Part shown: positions 13,328 through 26,196 of the stretch, piece after piece | Numbering within the stretch: position 1 is the first letter of the stretch | Layout of the letters: each line of letters opens with the position of its first letter | Assembly: GCA_964020975.1 (NCBI GenBank) | Contig: OZ026618.1 | Span: 34,502,849 to 34,566,848, forward strand | DNA: 64,000 bases | Direction: 5' to 3' | Source: Hermodice carunculata | Taxonomy: Eukaryota; Annelida; Polychaeta; Eunicida; Amphinomidae | The notes under the pieces: model-generated | Databases searched by the model: none | Seen by the model: only the letters and a program-made list of their open reading frames with translations | What the model was told of the DNA's origin: nothing | Program-made: the position numbers and the translations under genes

Positions 13328-14274
13328 GTAACAAAATCGTTAAATTTTTCCTTTGAAATACCCCAAAGCATACTGCGTTAGATTAAGATAAATTTATCTG
13401 TATACTTCATGTTCTACATGGAATTAATTATCACCATACTTAAACATTCAAGATTCACGTGAAGTACTTATTTTCAATATTTCAGAACGAAAAGGAGAAG
13501 TAACTTTAGAATTAGTAGCTTAAATATGTCTTTCTAAAGATGATGACATCACAGGATAATGAGTTATAAATCCGTCTTTTTTACATGCCTGGTCTGTGGT
13601 TAAACTGTCAAATTCAGGACCAGGTGCCCTTATGTATATATAATTGGCTTTTACATTACGTTTACGTGGCTATATGTACCAACATTTCTGTGCAGTCAGT
13701 CTACATATATATCGACCTTGTGCTATGCCTTCATATGCATGTTAAAACCTAGGGAGCCATGGGCCCTTTTGGGTCATTTCCTTCACGTGTGGCTGTCATG
13801 TGGTGTTATATACCAAAGTATTCCTGAAATATCGGAGAATTTCACCTCGTGCACATCCTAGTGGATTTAAAAAGTCAAAATAACCTCAAAATAGTGGTCG
13901 CGGTCAAATATGCCAAATTGGGCTACTTCTAATGACTATTAAGCTGCTAGTGTAGGCGCATCTGTAGTTAATTGCTGACCACTGCAAGTTTAAAGGTAAA
14001 GGTTGACACGAAAAATCAAATTAACCATTTGACTGGCTGTTGGTGCCATAATGCACTTTACAAAGAAACTGACCAGAATACTCTTCTTTCTATATAAATA
14101 ATACCATTTTGAAATATATCTGAATCTACACTAAATTAATAGGTTTTTCAAATCAAATGAAAGGCCATCATTTGTCATATCTGTGCAATGACATCACAGA
14201 GCGAGTCTTATTCTACACACATTAGTATTCGAATGTTCATATCCTAAGTATATCCAGTGTTCATTTTTATCAAG
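13328..14274 (+). other. intron between kringles 2 and 3
   Basis: No exon, microsatellite or element recognised. Confidence 0.6.
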
Positions 14275-14526
14275 AATGCTTACAAACACAAAAGGGCAAG
14301 GAATACACAGGCAAATTGAACACAACGAGACATGGAAGAACTTGTCAAAGATGGGACATGCAGCACCCACACCAACATCGATTTGAAAGTGCGGTTTCCT
14401 TCCCAGATGAGTCCCTAAGAGAGGCATCCAACTTCTGTAGAAATCCTAGCAATGAGGAAAATGGACCGTGGTGTTACACAACAGACAACAGATATCGATT
14501 CGAGTACTGTGATCTAAAACTGTGCC
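14275..14526 (+). CDS. exon: kringle domain 3
   Basis: Acceptor AG at 14273-14274 after TTCATTTTTATCA, donor GTAAGT at 14527, phase 1-1, 84 codons. The six cysteines are in ECLQTQKG, RTCQRWDM, SNFCRNPS, GPWCYTT, EYC and KLC. Kringle spacing is complete; no Asp-x-Asp pair before PWC. The joining codon with kringle 2 is Glu. Confidence 0.92.
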
Positions 14527-15089
14527 GTAAGTTTTGTTCGACTATATGATGCAGCATCTTACTAAATAGGTAGACTGTGAAATAGACAGGGAGAGATAAA
14601 CAGAGGTGGATGTATAGGCAGATGGACGTGCCAGAGAGATAGATGATTTTATTTGCGCTTTCTGTTCCAATGTGTGTGTAGCATTTTGTAGATATGCTCG
14701 AAGCAATACATGGATAGGGGGTCTTATATTTTTTCAAGATTCTACCCTCACTTGACGTAGTTTATTACGTCAGTAACTGGCAAAGTTGACATATGTGATC
14801 TACTTCCACAGCCATATCTGTAATATAAGCCTGCCAGACCTATTACGGCATATGTTGCAATATTTACTGCATCACTTATCTTCCTTTTTCATTCCGCATG
14901 GCTCACATTGTGTACATTTTTGTAGCATTATGATAACATGAAATAAATTATCAGGAAACCTGATACCTTGAGATAACATAATGTTTATTCTAACTGGAAA
15001 AGATGCCAGGTCACACAATTTTCATCATGCTACCTAACGGTTGCAAGACGAAAACAGTTGGTGCAAAGACACACTAAATTTGCTTTCAG
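14527..15089 (+). other. intron
   Basis: No exon or repeat recognised. A polypyrimidine TTTGCTTTCAG leads into the CTLD 2 exon. Confidence 0.6.
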
Positions 15090-15278
15090 AGTACCAAACA
15101 CATTGGTTTTCCTTTAGCAACAGTTGGTACTACATGCGCTATCCAGCAGAGAGGAAGGTAGACTGGTCAGAAGCTGCCTCAGACTGCTTGAATATGGGAG
15201 GCTACCTCGCTTCCATTGCAGATACTCATGAATATAATTTCTTGAGTATTCTTGCAGGAAAAAGGCAGCTGTTCATAG
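15090..15278 (+). CDS. exon: C-type lectin domain 2, N-terminal half
   Basis: Acceptor TGCTTTCAG ending at 15089, donor GTACGA at 15279, phase 1-1, 63 codons. It shows the NSWYYMRYP strand, WSEAASDC (first conserved Cys), GGYLASI and THEYNFL, then LFIG joining to the next exon. Upstream in-frame residues before the acceptor are intronic. Confidence 0.9.
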
Positions 15279-15449
15279 GTACGATGAAATTCTGTTACTG
15301 AAAAGTGCATATCAAAAAGTAAACAGTCTTCCATTGGATAACATTACAGTATTTAAATCAGTATCCTTTCAATAAACAGGAGCGTGTGACTAATGTGCTT
15401 ATACATATGTGTTAAGAGATTATTTGCACTTGCAAAAACATTGCCATTG

Positions 15450-15531
15450 GATGATGATAATAATAATAGTAATAATGATAATAATAATAATAGTAATGAT
15501 AATAATAACAACAACAACAACTACAACTAAA
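15450..15531. repeat. (AAT)n-like microsatellite
   Basis: Interrupted AAT/AAC triplets directly upstream of the CTLD 2 second-half acceptor, leaving only about 50 bases of ordinary sequence for branch point and pyrimidine tract. Confidence 0.85.
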
Positions 15532-15580
15532 ACAATAATTATAATTCCTCCAACAACAACTTGCATATTTTCACAAACAG

Positions 15581-15805
15581 GTTTGTCCACCTTTAAAAAA
15601 CATTCAATGCTCCGATGGTCAGACGGCAAACCTTATATTTTCTCTGACTGGGCCAACTCTGAGGTAAGGGGAAAGAAGATAGATTGGGAACCAAATGCAC
15701 TGCCCGGGAGTAACTGTGTACTCATGAGCATAGATGGCTGGCGCTTAGTACCATGCAAAAGACCATTCAAGACCACTTACGTTTGTGAGTTTGATGGAGC
15801 TTTAG
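15581..15805 (+). CDS. exon: C-type lectin domain 2, C-terminal half
   Basis: Acceptor ACAAACAG ending at 15580, donor GTAATT at 15806, phase 1-1, 75 codons. It shows LRWSDGKPYIFSDW, DWEPNALPGSNC, WRLVPC and TYVCEF. The EPN tripeptide of mannose-type calcium sites is present, but the WND partner motif reads WRL, so half of the calcium site is missing. Conserved cysteines are complete. The acceptor has a poor pyrimidine tract, but phase and domain continuity support it. Confidence 0.9.
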
Positions 15806-18800
15806 GTAATTCAACCAGCTTTGATTCACAGTAACTGTAATTACTTTTACTATTATATGACTCCCTTGTTGTATGGTAATGTGCATGAAGAGCACATTGT
15901 ACCTGCTTCGTGCAATTTTTTAATGACTGGGAAGCTGTCGGTAGCCTATTTTTAAATATTTCTTTTAATCTGTAACAAGGTATACAGCAAGAGATTACAT
16001 GCAATCATCCCTAACCACTACTCCATAAGACAATGGAAAACAATGTTCTTAACAGCAGTTAACAAATTTCACATGGTGTCAAAGTTCAGGTACTCTTTTA
16101 AAAATCGTGTATTTGTGACCCCGTCTTGACGTGTGTGCAATGATTTATAATAATTCCAAACAACCATGTGTAACCCTGTTTCTACCATCCCGTTTAGGTT
16201 TGACAGGATACTTTTGCTCCACTGATAGCTGATAAAATGTACAGTAATATATACCAAATACAGCCCCACAAAAAGTGCCATGTACTGTGTCACAAAGTAT
16301 CATGCCAGTTTTAGGGGGTGGTGTGAGAGAAAGCTTCCCCAGCTATTCTGACCTACAATGGACAAACACCTCCCAGCTCGAAGCTCTGTCCTCTGCACAC
16401 ACCCTCCGGCCAAAGCTGCAGAGGTTGTGGTGAAGACCCACGGACAGGCCTCTCCCCTGCATGGTACCGCTCCCATCATTTATTCATATTAAATTGCAGA
16501 ATACAAAAAAGGGTCTTGGTTTAATATATACTCCCTTTGCAAGCAAAGTCCACTACGCAGATCAAAACAAGAAAATTAAGCTATACAGACGTTATTGTAT
16601 CAAAGAAAGTAAGTACCATCGGTATGTGAAATTTCTCCGAACAACAACAGCCATCATTGTCCAATAGACATTAAGTACAAAATAAGGGATATACAATCTT
16701 TGTCTAAACAGCGGTACACTTACGTACACCGAGGCACATCCCGACACCTATTCCAAATTGGACTTTCATTAAGATCAAAATATTTGATGTAATTTACTGC
16801 GGAAATAATACTACCGAAACCAAACCATTACGCACAAATACCATTTCTATTACGAAAGTATCTCTTTCACAACATGCATAATCTTGTGAAAAAACCGCAA
16901 GATCCTGCTTTGGCACAGTGTGCCATCGTTAGGGTGAAAAAGACTCATCAGGATCCCTGAGGCCTCTGCAGGCTGATAAATATCGATCCAAATTCCAAGA
17001 TAAGGCGGTGCGGAGCCTACACTCTCTGAAACATAAAATGCAAATTACCTTTTATATACAATTTTATAATTCAAATCGTCACGATATATGCACAACAACT
17101 ACAAAGGTGATTATTTTTAATTTAAGAAATATAAATTGAATATATTGAAACAGTAAATAAAATGGCTGTGCAAACACTGCAGCCACAAATCAGTCAATTC
17201 AAAATTGTACATCTAAAGGGCCCCAACCAAGAACTCAATGCAATTTCCTTTTCCAAGTTCTTGAAATGGCTGCAGTGAGCCCTTGGTAAGTTACAAAGCT
17301 TGTTCTTAAATTTGGTTATCGAGTATTGAACTGTTGATATGTCATAAAATTACCATTGGTGTGAATTAAGTCAATGATTCTAACGATGCATTTTCTCCCC
17401 CAACTGACATTACAAAACTGTGTTGTTATCAATTCTTATACAATAGTTGAAGCACAGAATTTGATGAATTATTTCTTTACAGTTTCATTGGTTCTAAAAA
17501 ACTTAGCACAGACCACTGTCTAAGAATTTTGTTCCAGAAGGGACTATTAACCTTTCAAATATATTCGAATCATTGAAATGAATGTTACATTTCCAAATAT
17601 GGCAATTGCAGGAGAATAAAATCTTTACAATTTCCTATACCATCATGAAGAAGAAGTTTTCTAGTCCAGCATAATTTCAAAGTTCGATTTTGTTTACTTT
17701 TTATATGAATTATTTTTATGCCACCTTGTTTGCATGGACCTATTATAGTATCACGTTTTATCTTATCTTAAAACGGACATCCCGGTAAACCGTTGTACAT
17801 AATACTTCAAGCTAAGAAATAAAAAGTTTTGCATAAAAGAAGATGGACTGGGTCAAAGTGACTTTACAGAAAACAGGTGTAACAGGGCACATGTTTTCAA
17901 CGCAGTGATTTTTATCTGTACAAATACTACATATCTAATTGGTTTTAATTTTTGTGTAGCAATCAGTTGTACTACAACTTTGCAAGGTCTGTGGTATTTA
18001 TGCTTATCATTATTCCTAACATTCTAACTGGTCCATCTGTCTACCTAACCTTTTTGCTTATGGATAGTGTAAAATTGGCAATTTTCTCATTTTGCCTTCA
18101 CAGTAAGGCATGTATCGCCTGCACACTGACTAATTTTGTATTCTTTGTTTTCTATCTTAATGCCATGAATAATTTCATTTTTTTCAATCAATATTACAAA
18201 CATTTTCTACAGTAATCAAGAACAGATATGAGGACAGGGTACGTCTTTCTGTTTCTCATGCATTTTTTCCTTCTCAGCAGGTTTTTTTACCAATCTTTTC
18301 TCACATTTAAGTATGGCAAGTGCTTAGGATATTGTTCAATACCAAAGTATGTTGTGATATGTCTACAATACATACACCAATCTTTTGAAGTAACTGGATG
18401 TAATACAGAACATGCAAAATCTAAATGACAAGCTTGGTTGCTAACTATATAAAAGAAATATATGATTATATCATCGTCCTATCCATTTGATAAGGTTGAC
18501 AAGTTGCAGAATAGTTGCGTGGAACCAATGGTTTGTCTCACTCCTGGTAGATTTTTTAAAAATTTATTTTTTTCTAGTCTTCAATGATACATCCATATAC
18601 TAGCGTTTCAATGTGGCCAACCGAACCAACTGATTGAGCCTTTGGGACATAACTGGGCGTCAATGTGTGGATTACTCTAGGAAAACTGCAGTAATAGGAG
18701 TCTTTGGATTAAACCTGGTTAAACTGCTATAATTTTGAGTGTAGTGGGTATTAATTGGAATAACTGTCAATTCACAGGACCATATTTCGATCAAAACTTT

Positions 18801-18893
18801 TCAACAGGGAAAATAATTGCAAAGATACCAGTATTGTGACCCAGCAGAACGTATTCAGAATTCACGCTTAGTACTAACGTCTGCTATCTTCAG
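15806..18893 (+). other. intron
   Basis: 3.1 kb without a recognised exon. A more GC-rich patch at about 16.34-16.47 kb and another at 16.9-17.0 kb have no identifiable content. Confidence 0.55.
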
Positions 18894-19046
18894 CACCACA
18901 TGTCAACACAAGCATCCTGTCTACAGAAGAGAGAGACTGTTTGGATTTCATGTACAAGTGTGGGTCAGGAGAGTGCATCTGGGATTCCTGCATGTGTAAT
19001 AATCATAGGGATTGTCATGATGGATCAGATGAATGGGACTGCCAAA
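18894..19046 (+). CDS. exon: LDLa module 1
   Basis: Acceptor ATCTTCAG ending at 18893, donor GTATGT at 19047, phase 1-1, 51 codons. It shows RDCLDFMYKCGSGEC, WDSCMC, HRDCHDGSDEWDC: six cysteines and the acidic DGSDE calcium cage of a standard LDL-receptor class A repeat. A short linker precedes the first Cys. This starts the LDLa series in front of the LRR block. Confidence 0.9.
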
Positions 19047-19423
19047 GTATGTGCATATATGTGTGTGTGTGTGTGTGTGTATTGTTACTTTCTAAATCTT
19101 CTCCTGTATCACAATTATAAAATGTGTTAAAAGGCGAATACTGTGGTTTGGGAGAGCGGCATAATCGTCGCTTTCATACTCAATTATCGAAAATAACAAC
19201 GTATATTGATTGACTCTGTCCGGCTCTTCTTGAATTCTTATATGGGATAACTGCTGTTTAAACCACCCAATGTTTTCTTTTTTAAGGAAATGCAGTGCAG
19301 TTAATTGAATGCACGAACAATGATTATTAAGGAAAAGCTTGCCCTTTGCTGTACTGTAGTTTGAAAAAGCGATGGAAAGATCACGAAAACAGTGAAATGT
19401 TAATAATAAAGCTCAGTTTACAG

Positions 19424-19525
19424 GTCCAGCTGACTTTCCATGCGGAGATGGAACTCACATCCACATATCTCTATACTGTGATCTTAAAAAGGACTGTAGA
19501 AATAATGCTGACGAAAGTGCCTGCG
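19424..19525 (+). CDS. exon: LDLa module 2
   Basis: Acceptor TTTACAG ending at 19423, donor GTAAGT at 19526, phase 1-1, 34 codons. It shows DFPCGDGTHI, LYCDLKKDC and NNADESAC. Only five cysteines are visible (the usual first Cys is absent or supplied by the preceding linker), but the spacing and the Asp/Glu cage at the C-terminal end fit LDLa. Confidence 0.82.
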
Positions 19526-20056
19526 GTAAGTTGTGACGTATGCAGAATGAAATCTGTGCTCTGATACAAACATATACCTCAGTATATCATGTACCAACAT
19601 TGTTTAAATGACGCTTTGCTGTACATGTATATTATAGATATTATAACTTTCTCTTTCGGCCACATGCTTCAAATATAAAACCATCGTGGTTATCTTTACG
19701 TCCAACACGATAGCAGATCGCTGCTAACACATTTACTGGATTTTAGTGCCATGCAACCTTGCAAGTTTTATTGATGTTGAAGTATTGATACACAATCTTT
19801 GCTTGTACGTTTCATTGTGAAACACCAAGTAATACCAATAATGTTTGATTGAAACACTTTGCAACTGACTAACTATCAAAATGTATTGCCGTCCGTTTAG
19901 TCAACAGCGAAATGTATAATAAGCCTAATTAGGTTTCCATCAGTTTCTAAAATAGCACTGTGGTTTGAGCATACATAATTTTAGTGCGCCATTCCAATAA
20001 ATACAACTGATCCCATTGTATCAAAACCTGGGTCACATTTTCTGCATGTTTCCTTA

Positions 20057-20214
<158 letters not shown>

Positions 20215-20279
20215 ATATTACAGAAACGAATTCAACAGCGCTACACTCACTGGTAAATTTTTATGCATGCATGTTCCAG

Positions 20280-20396
20280 TGTATAGACCATGCAATGCCT
20301 CTGAGTATCGCTGTGGTAATGGACGATGTATTTCAGTGACTAAGAAGTGTGACTTTGAAAGAGATTGTGAAGACGACTCCGATGAGAGTATATGTG
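20280..20396 (+). CDS. exon: LDLa module 3
   Basis: Acceptor TGTTCCAG ending at 20279, donor GTATGT at 20397, phase 1-1, 39 codons. It shows [25 protein letters not shown] and EDDSDESIC: a textbook LDLa repeat with six Cys and a full calcium cage. Confidence 0.95.
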
Positions 20397-20469
20397 GTAT
20401 GTACGTGATGAAACAGCGGTTTTTTTAATCTACACTAAGACTCCCGCATGAAACAATTTAATTTGGTGT

Positions 20470-20471
<2 letters not shown>

Positions 20472-20503
<32 letters not shown>
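20472..20503. repeat. poly(T) tract
   Basis: 32 T in the intron between LDLa 3 and 4. Confidence 0.9.
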
Positions 20504-20504
<1 letters not shown>

Positions 20505-20833
20505 ATTCTGAAAAAAATCGATTACTCAAAACCCCCAGACGGCATCTGGCAGTGTAGTTTACCATTGGTTTAATTCTTCTCTTGTATCAGCATCCCTCTC
20601 CATAGAACGATGTTAGCACAAAGTGCATGGCGATGATAGGATGTTTTTGTCGGTTTTCAGTGCCAATTAATCAAAGCTGGCTTTTTTCTAATGCGGACTG
20701 CCTGTCATATGGTATACGCCATAATACTATAGGTCTCAAAGTCGACACGCGCATACTTTTGGCAACATAAAAATTTTCTGATGCTCATTGTTACCAAAGC
20801 GCATAATAAAATATGCGTGTTTGTATATTTCAG

Positions 20834-20956
20834 ATAAATATGACGTAAGTGTTGCATTCAGTTGTTGGGACGGGTCATTGATTCCACGGAGGTATGTGTG
20901 TGATGGTGTGGCCAATTGCCCCAGTAATCCACCAGAGGACGAAGATCTTGAAACAT
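20834..20956 (+). CDS. exon: LDLa module 4
   Basis: Acceptor TATTTCAG ending at 20833, donor GTAGGA at 20957, phase 1-1, 41 codons. It shows DKYDVSVAFSCWDGS, RRYVCDGVANC and PPEDEDLET. The last cysteine is split by the intron: T at 20956 plus GC at 22841-22842 gives TGC, which strongly supports this pair of splice sites. Confidence 0.88.
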
Positions 20957-22840
20957 GTAGGAACTGTTTTAGAGATGGGTTAGCATTTTCATCATTTTTA
21001 ATTGGTACTTACTGTACGCAAGAGGTGAGGGGGTTAAATGGGTCTGTACACATTCGCAAAATATGAAAAACGATGATCAATTTTGGCCTATTTTATGTTA
21101 TTCTGGTATGATTTTTTTTGAAAATCAAATTTTCCTAAATTGAGGGGCTAATGGACTTTAATACCCAAAGTACAACATCAAAATTATGATAATGTTCAAG
21201 CATCCCTGAGAAAATGCTAACATATATGTGAATATGTATGTGATGGTAAGATATAAGAGTCAGTCTATGCATACACACTACACCTAAATGTGCAGAAGGG
21301 TCACACACACATGTAAATTTCTGTAAACCAATATGTAAAAACTGTATGACCCATGTTAAGTCTAAGTTATTGGCTCAGAGATATGTTATTGTAACTGATA
21401 GGGCCACGGTTATGGATACCTTAAAATTCGCAATCTTACTACAGTGTCAAATATGTCGTGTCCAGCAGTTCCTAAATGAAAAACAAGTCGCTGTTACAGG
21501 AAGGTATCATTATTGTTGCATTTATGGTGACGTATAGCAGCGATTTCTGTTTCAGAACAGATTTCCCTAAGTGTTTTTTCCCAACTGTTCTTCATTAGTA
21601 CCATGCGGAAAAAAGACAGCCTTTTATTCTTGAAATCTGGTCCACCCAGAAGGGTGTTTTCCCAGCTCTTTTACGTTACCTCGCAGCATAAAAGATTAAA
21701 TTTTATTTTTCAGATTTTGACTTCACGGACCTGTGATTTGAGGAACTGATTTTTGAATCAGTTGATGAATTTTATACAAATCAACAAAATTGAAGGGTTG
21801 AACAAGTCTATGCATACACCAAATTTCTATTGTGGCCTTTTATGGATGCATTTTACCTGGAAACCAGTTGCGCCATCTCAATGTGCATTACAAAGCTGAG
21901 ATATGCAGTTGAAACTTTCCACATTCCTTCCCTTTACATTAAATTTTACCAATGATGGTTTTTTTCCTTATGTTTTTCTTATAATCAGCATTTTCTCCTT
22001 TTGCACCATGCTGATTTACACTCTTTGTTCCCACAATGTACCCGCCGGCTTTTGTGAAAACAAATGAAGTTCAAGAAAACATTACCCATGTTCATAATTT
22101 CAACCCAACAGGGCGAGCAAAGTTAAATCCAACAAAAGGCAGAAATACAAGACCTACCAAAAGATCAACATGCCTCTTCCAATGCCAATGTGAAGAAATG
22201 AATTTTAATCCTGACTTCAGATAGGTAGTCACCAATAAAAGGCAACTGGTGGTTTTTAACTGGTCTTCTCAAGACTTGAAATATTCTTCATTAAGTACAG
22301 CATTTGTTTTTCCAACACATGTAGGCCTAACTGCTCAAAGCCCCAAATTTGTCACCTAACACTGCCAAAGAAAAAGAAAGAGACATGGTAGGTCTGACAC
22401 AGTTTGGATCTTCTGACTTCTTGGTCAGCAAAGTAAACAGCAAAAGAAAGCAGGCCTACATCGTTTTCGTGATATGTATGAATCTGGAACATTTTCAAAA
22501 TGCTCTACCTCATTTATAACTATGAGTTGGAGAACGCAGCCCACGGCACAACAAAGCCAATGAAGCATTTATCAAATATAGTTTATAACACTATAGACGT
22601 ATTTATATATATATAATAACCCAACAATGAGAGCAAAGTTAAAAACAGCAAAAAGCACAAATTCAAGAACCACCGAAACATCAATATGCATCTTCCAATA
22701 AGTTGCAGCTGCATAATGGGGATTATAGTGCTGATTATGATGATATAATATATTTAACGTCCAATTTCATAGAACTTTCTACTTACCAAGTAACTCCAAA
22801 GTAGGTTCCATGATAGTGGTTATCAATGTATGTACTTTAG
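20957..22840 (+). other. intron with dispersed repeat copy B
   Basis: Contains the second copy of the 492-base repeat family (22105-22585) and a third fragment (22617-22700). No exon recognised. Confidence 0.6.
22105..22700. repeat. 492-base dispersed repeat, copy B and adjoining fragment
   Basis: Aligns by eye along most of its length with 5290-5740 at roughly three quarters identity. The ACCCAACAATGA-type start recurs at about 22617 after a TA-rich joint, the same head-to-tail arrangement as in copy A. Confidence 0.78.
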
Positions 22841-22978
22841 GCAAAGGTACAAGCTCATCTGGCTACCAGTGTAAATCAGCAACATATAGGATCAATATTT
22901 CCATGGTTTGTATGTATGACATCGATTACCTTGGGAACTACAGGGGGTGCCGAGATGGATCACATTTGGAAAATTGTG
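22841..22978 (+). CDS. exon: LDLa module 5 (divergent)
   Basis: Acceptor GTACTTTAG ending at 22840, donor GTGAGT at 22979, phase 1-1, 46 codons. It shows GYQCKSATYRI, SMVCMYDIDYLGNYRGC and RDGSHLENC. The Cys pattern fits LDLa, but the final cage reads DGSHLE instead of DxSDE and there is an insertion before RGC, so calcium binding is doubtful. The split codon with the previous exon restores a cysteine. Confidence 0.78.
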
Positions 22979-24127
22979 GTGAGTAATATGCAATCGTGCA
23001 CATATATGATTTTTTTTCACGGCATGTATTATAACTATTATTGCTAATTTGGCAAACGTTGGTGTGCCTTTACTTCACACAAACATGCCTGATTCGTATT
23101 CCTTGTAACCTGGCCTGTCATTTACCTAGCAGACTGTCTATAGTTGAAGCTGATATATGAATACTTCGGGTAAATAGCACAGTGCTTTGGGGCAATGCAT
23201 ACAAAACGTGCTAAAAAGCGGCTGACTCAATACGTGGTACAGATGAGGTTCATACAGTATTTTCAATTGTACACTGTGTACATGTTAAAACAAAGAAGAA
23301 TTCTTTCAGTGGTGTTTATTCAGGTACAGATTTGACTAAAAGTCGTGTCACGGGGGACAGAGATGCAGAGTTGAACTACGCATTGATATTACAGAAAGCA
23401 AGGAAGAAAACCAGGAGAGTATACATAATGGATTTAGGTCTCCAAAAATTGTTAAACTGTGTGCAGAAATATTGTGCGACTTTCACATGAATACACATTT
23501 CGCCATTATGAGCAATACATCTACCACTGGTTTCAAGCTATTCTGATACACAAGCGGCTACATCACCACTGCAAGTGAAGAATAGGTCACTGAAACAAGG
23601 GGGACCATTTTCACATCATGAATCACACACCGAACAAACACAGATAAATATATATACACACACATACACGCGCGCATGCGCAAATAAAATGACCCCGCTT
23701 CATTCTTAAAGAGGGTAACCAAAAGGACTTTTTTTGCTGAAAGCACACACATACCCACCCACCCACCCACCCCCCCCCCCAAAAAAAACAAATTATTATT
23801 TTTTTTTTTTTGCCTATAAAGGAGCTGAATATTTACATTTGGTTTGGAAGCATCCTTTACAAAGCATTAGACTGCAATTTTCACTCATAATGCCATGAAT
23901 TGACAACCCATCCTCTGGCATTTTTTCACATATGATGCCGCACATTTACATACCACTCCAATGGCCATAGCAAATTAAGCTCCTCCCTCTGGTATTTCTG
24001 GCATCAACCAGTTTCATGTGGAATAAACAGTTTCTCGCAATCATTTGTATTGATCGAGTATTTCTGATGTTTTATTTAATAGTTGCCCTCAAAAAAGGTA
24101 CAAATGTAAGTACAAGAAGTGAATATC

Positions 24128-24241
24128 TTTTGTGTTGGTGCAATGGACTTATGACTGGGGGCATTCAGGTTGACATCTGATGTGGCGCATGTTATATCAA
24201 CCTGAATGCCTGCTGCCATAAGTCCATAGCACCAACACAAA
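24128..24241. repeat. long hairpin (foldback)
   Basis: Arm 24128-24175 pairs with 24194-24241 at 42 of 48 positions by eye, with an 18-base loop. No transposase nearby. It could be a MITE or a hairpin RNA precursor. Confidence 0.85.
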
Positions 24242-26136
24242 CTATGTGCATATTTTGTGTATATCCTACGGGTCTGACTGGCTGGAAAATATCGACATCT
24301 GTGTACAAAACACCATCAATATGCCTTGTTTGACTATACTTTCGACACAGGTTCATTACCCAGTGTAACGAAGCCTTGTTTGCTTGTTTTCTTATATTGA
24401 TAGAATTAAGGACATTATTGAGGTAGAAATTAAACATGGTCTCAGGCTTCAACCAGTAGATGGCAGCGGTGTCTCACCTGATCAAGACAGAGTGGGGCTA
24501 TGTATTCAGCAGGACATAAGTCAATTGCCCCCAGACTGATGAGATCTTATCATAAGGACCTGCGGATTATAGAATAGTCATTTGAGTCCTTACTAGCCAG
24601 TTAGGGGCATGGGTTTGGGTATAAAACATCGATGTATGCAGACCAATCTCGAGACTTTATGGGGTATTTTGGTCTTGGGTCCTTTTCGTTATTTTCCATT
24701 CTCTCTCCCTCCATCTGTCACACTGTGAACCTGACCCTGTCTTTCTGCGGCAGTGTTCTTGCTGACGTTTTCCTCCACACAGGTACATACTACAGACCCA
24801 GTTTGCTACCCCGTAGTAAAGCGTCTTGCAGAGCCTAATCTATATGATAGCATTGACTTTTCTATGCATGCAAAAATGAACCATTGAAGCATTTACTTTT
24901 AAGGATGTTTTCACCAAATTTCTAATCAAAGTCATTTTCTTTGTGGCACTCACATAAAGTATCCATTGCCACTTTCAAAAAGCCTTTCCTCATTTCATCC
25001 TTTAATGGGACAAAACGTGTTAGCAGCTAACAGCTAAACCTCAGTCAGTCAGGCTGTTACCAGTTACATTTTTATCATGCATGGGGTTTACTTACAGTGG
25101 GGTTCATAAACAGAGGGCAACCTGCTCTAGCCACGGCCTCACTACTCCACGGATCCCACAGAAGATAGATACCCGAACATGTATATATATGCTTGACCAT
25201 GGATTTAAAGTATATTTTTCATTACATATGTACCATGCTGTTCCATCAGCCTTTATACCAACCATGCCCCTTTAAACCTCCGAACTTAAATGTAGTTTTG
25301 ATGGCAAAACCTGAGACCGCCTGCTTAATTAGCTAACGGGGGTGCACAGGATGTTTTTAGATAGGAAGACCACTCCACTGTGCAGAAATGTAAGTATTGC
25401 ACTCAAGCTGGTACTTGTGGGATTTGACGAGTTTTGACATATATGGCTTGGTTCAGGATTGCTGTACAGGGATTCCTCTGTCCTGTTGCCACCCCTCCAT
25501 TTCTCCTTCATCGCAGTTGGATGATTGAGACTCTTGTTTTTAGCCCAGATGTTGTGATGGCTGATATTTTAAAAACATATTGGCAGAGAGTTCCCTTATG
25601 CTTTTTCTCCTTGTCCTTTCAAACCAACCCCACACAGCATTCGCATTCAGCAGTGCAGAGTAATCGTCATCTGCTTGCCTTGCCTCGAAAATTAGCTTTC
25701 AGATTTCAAATAGGCCATACTTTGCACAATATACATGTCTCGGTTGATTCTGTGCCCTACGTTTGCAGTAATCCTTGGTGGTAGTGGGTAAGCATCTTGT
25801 AACAGGACAGTGATTATTGTGTTTGTACGTGTAAGGAGGTTCACTCGCTTGTACGTTGCTGTGAGTTACTGGCAAACCCAGGTTTCATCAAAGTTTTTCA
25901 TGGAGGATCATTGCCTGCAAAGATACTGGACTGTATTTGCAAACTTAATCCTTCATGCCAACGTCCCAGATGCTTCATGAAATATTTAGTTCTACTGACA
26001 AGATTTGATCATAGATTGTTTTTATTTAGTCTATTCTTTTTTGTGCAGTTTCCATGCCACCATCTGTGCCATGGAGAGCGGTTAATACAGGTTTTGCCTG
26101 CTTCGCAATCCATGTAAAAGAAATGGGTCTCTGCTT

Positions 26137-26196
26137 TTTTTTTTCTTTTTTTTTTATTTATTTATTTTTTTTTTTTTTATTTTTTTTTTTTTTTTT
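26137..26196. repeat. T-rich low-complexity tract
   Basis: Nearly pure T with occasional C and A. Confidence 0.85.

Noticed and set aside
23324-23440. Possible extra LDLa exon (SCHGGQRCRVELRID)
   Set aside because: Too few cysteines, no acidic cage, and the Cys-bearing frame is not in phase 1 with a usable acceptor. At best a decayed exon.
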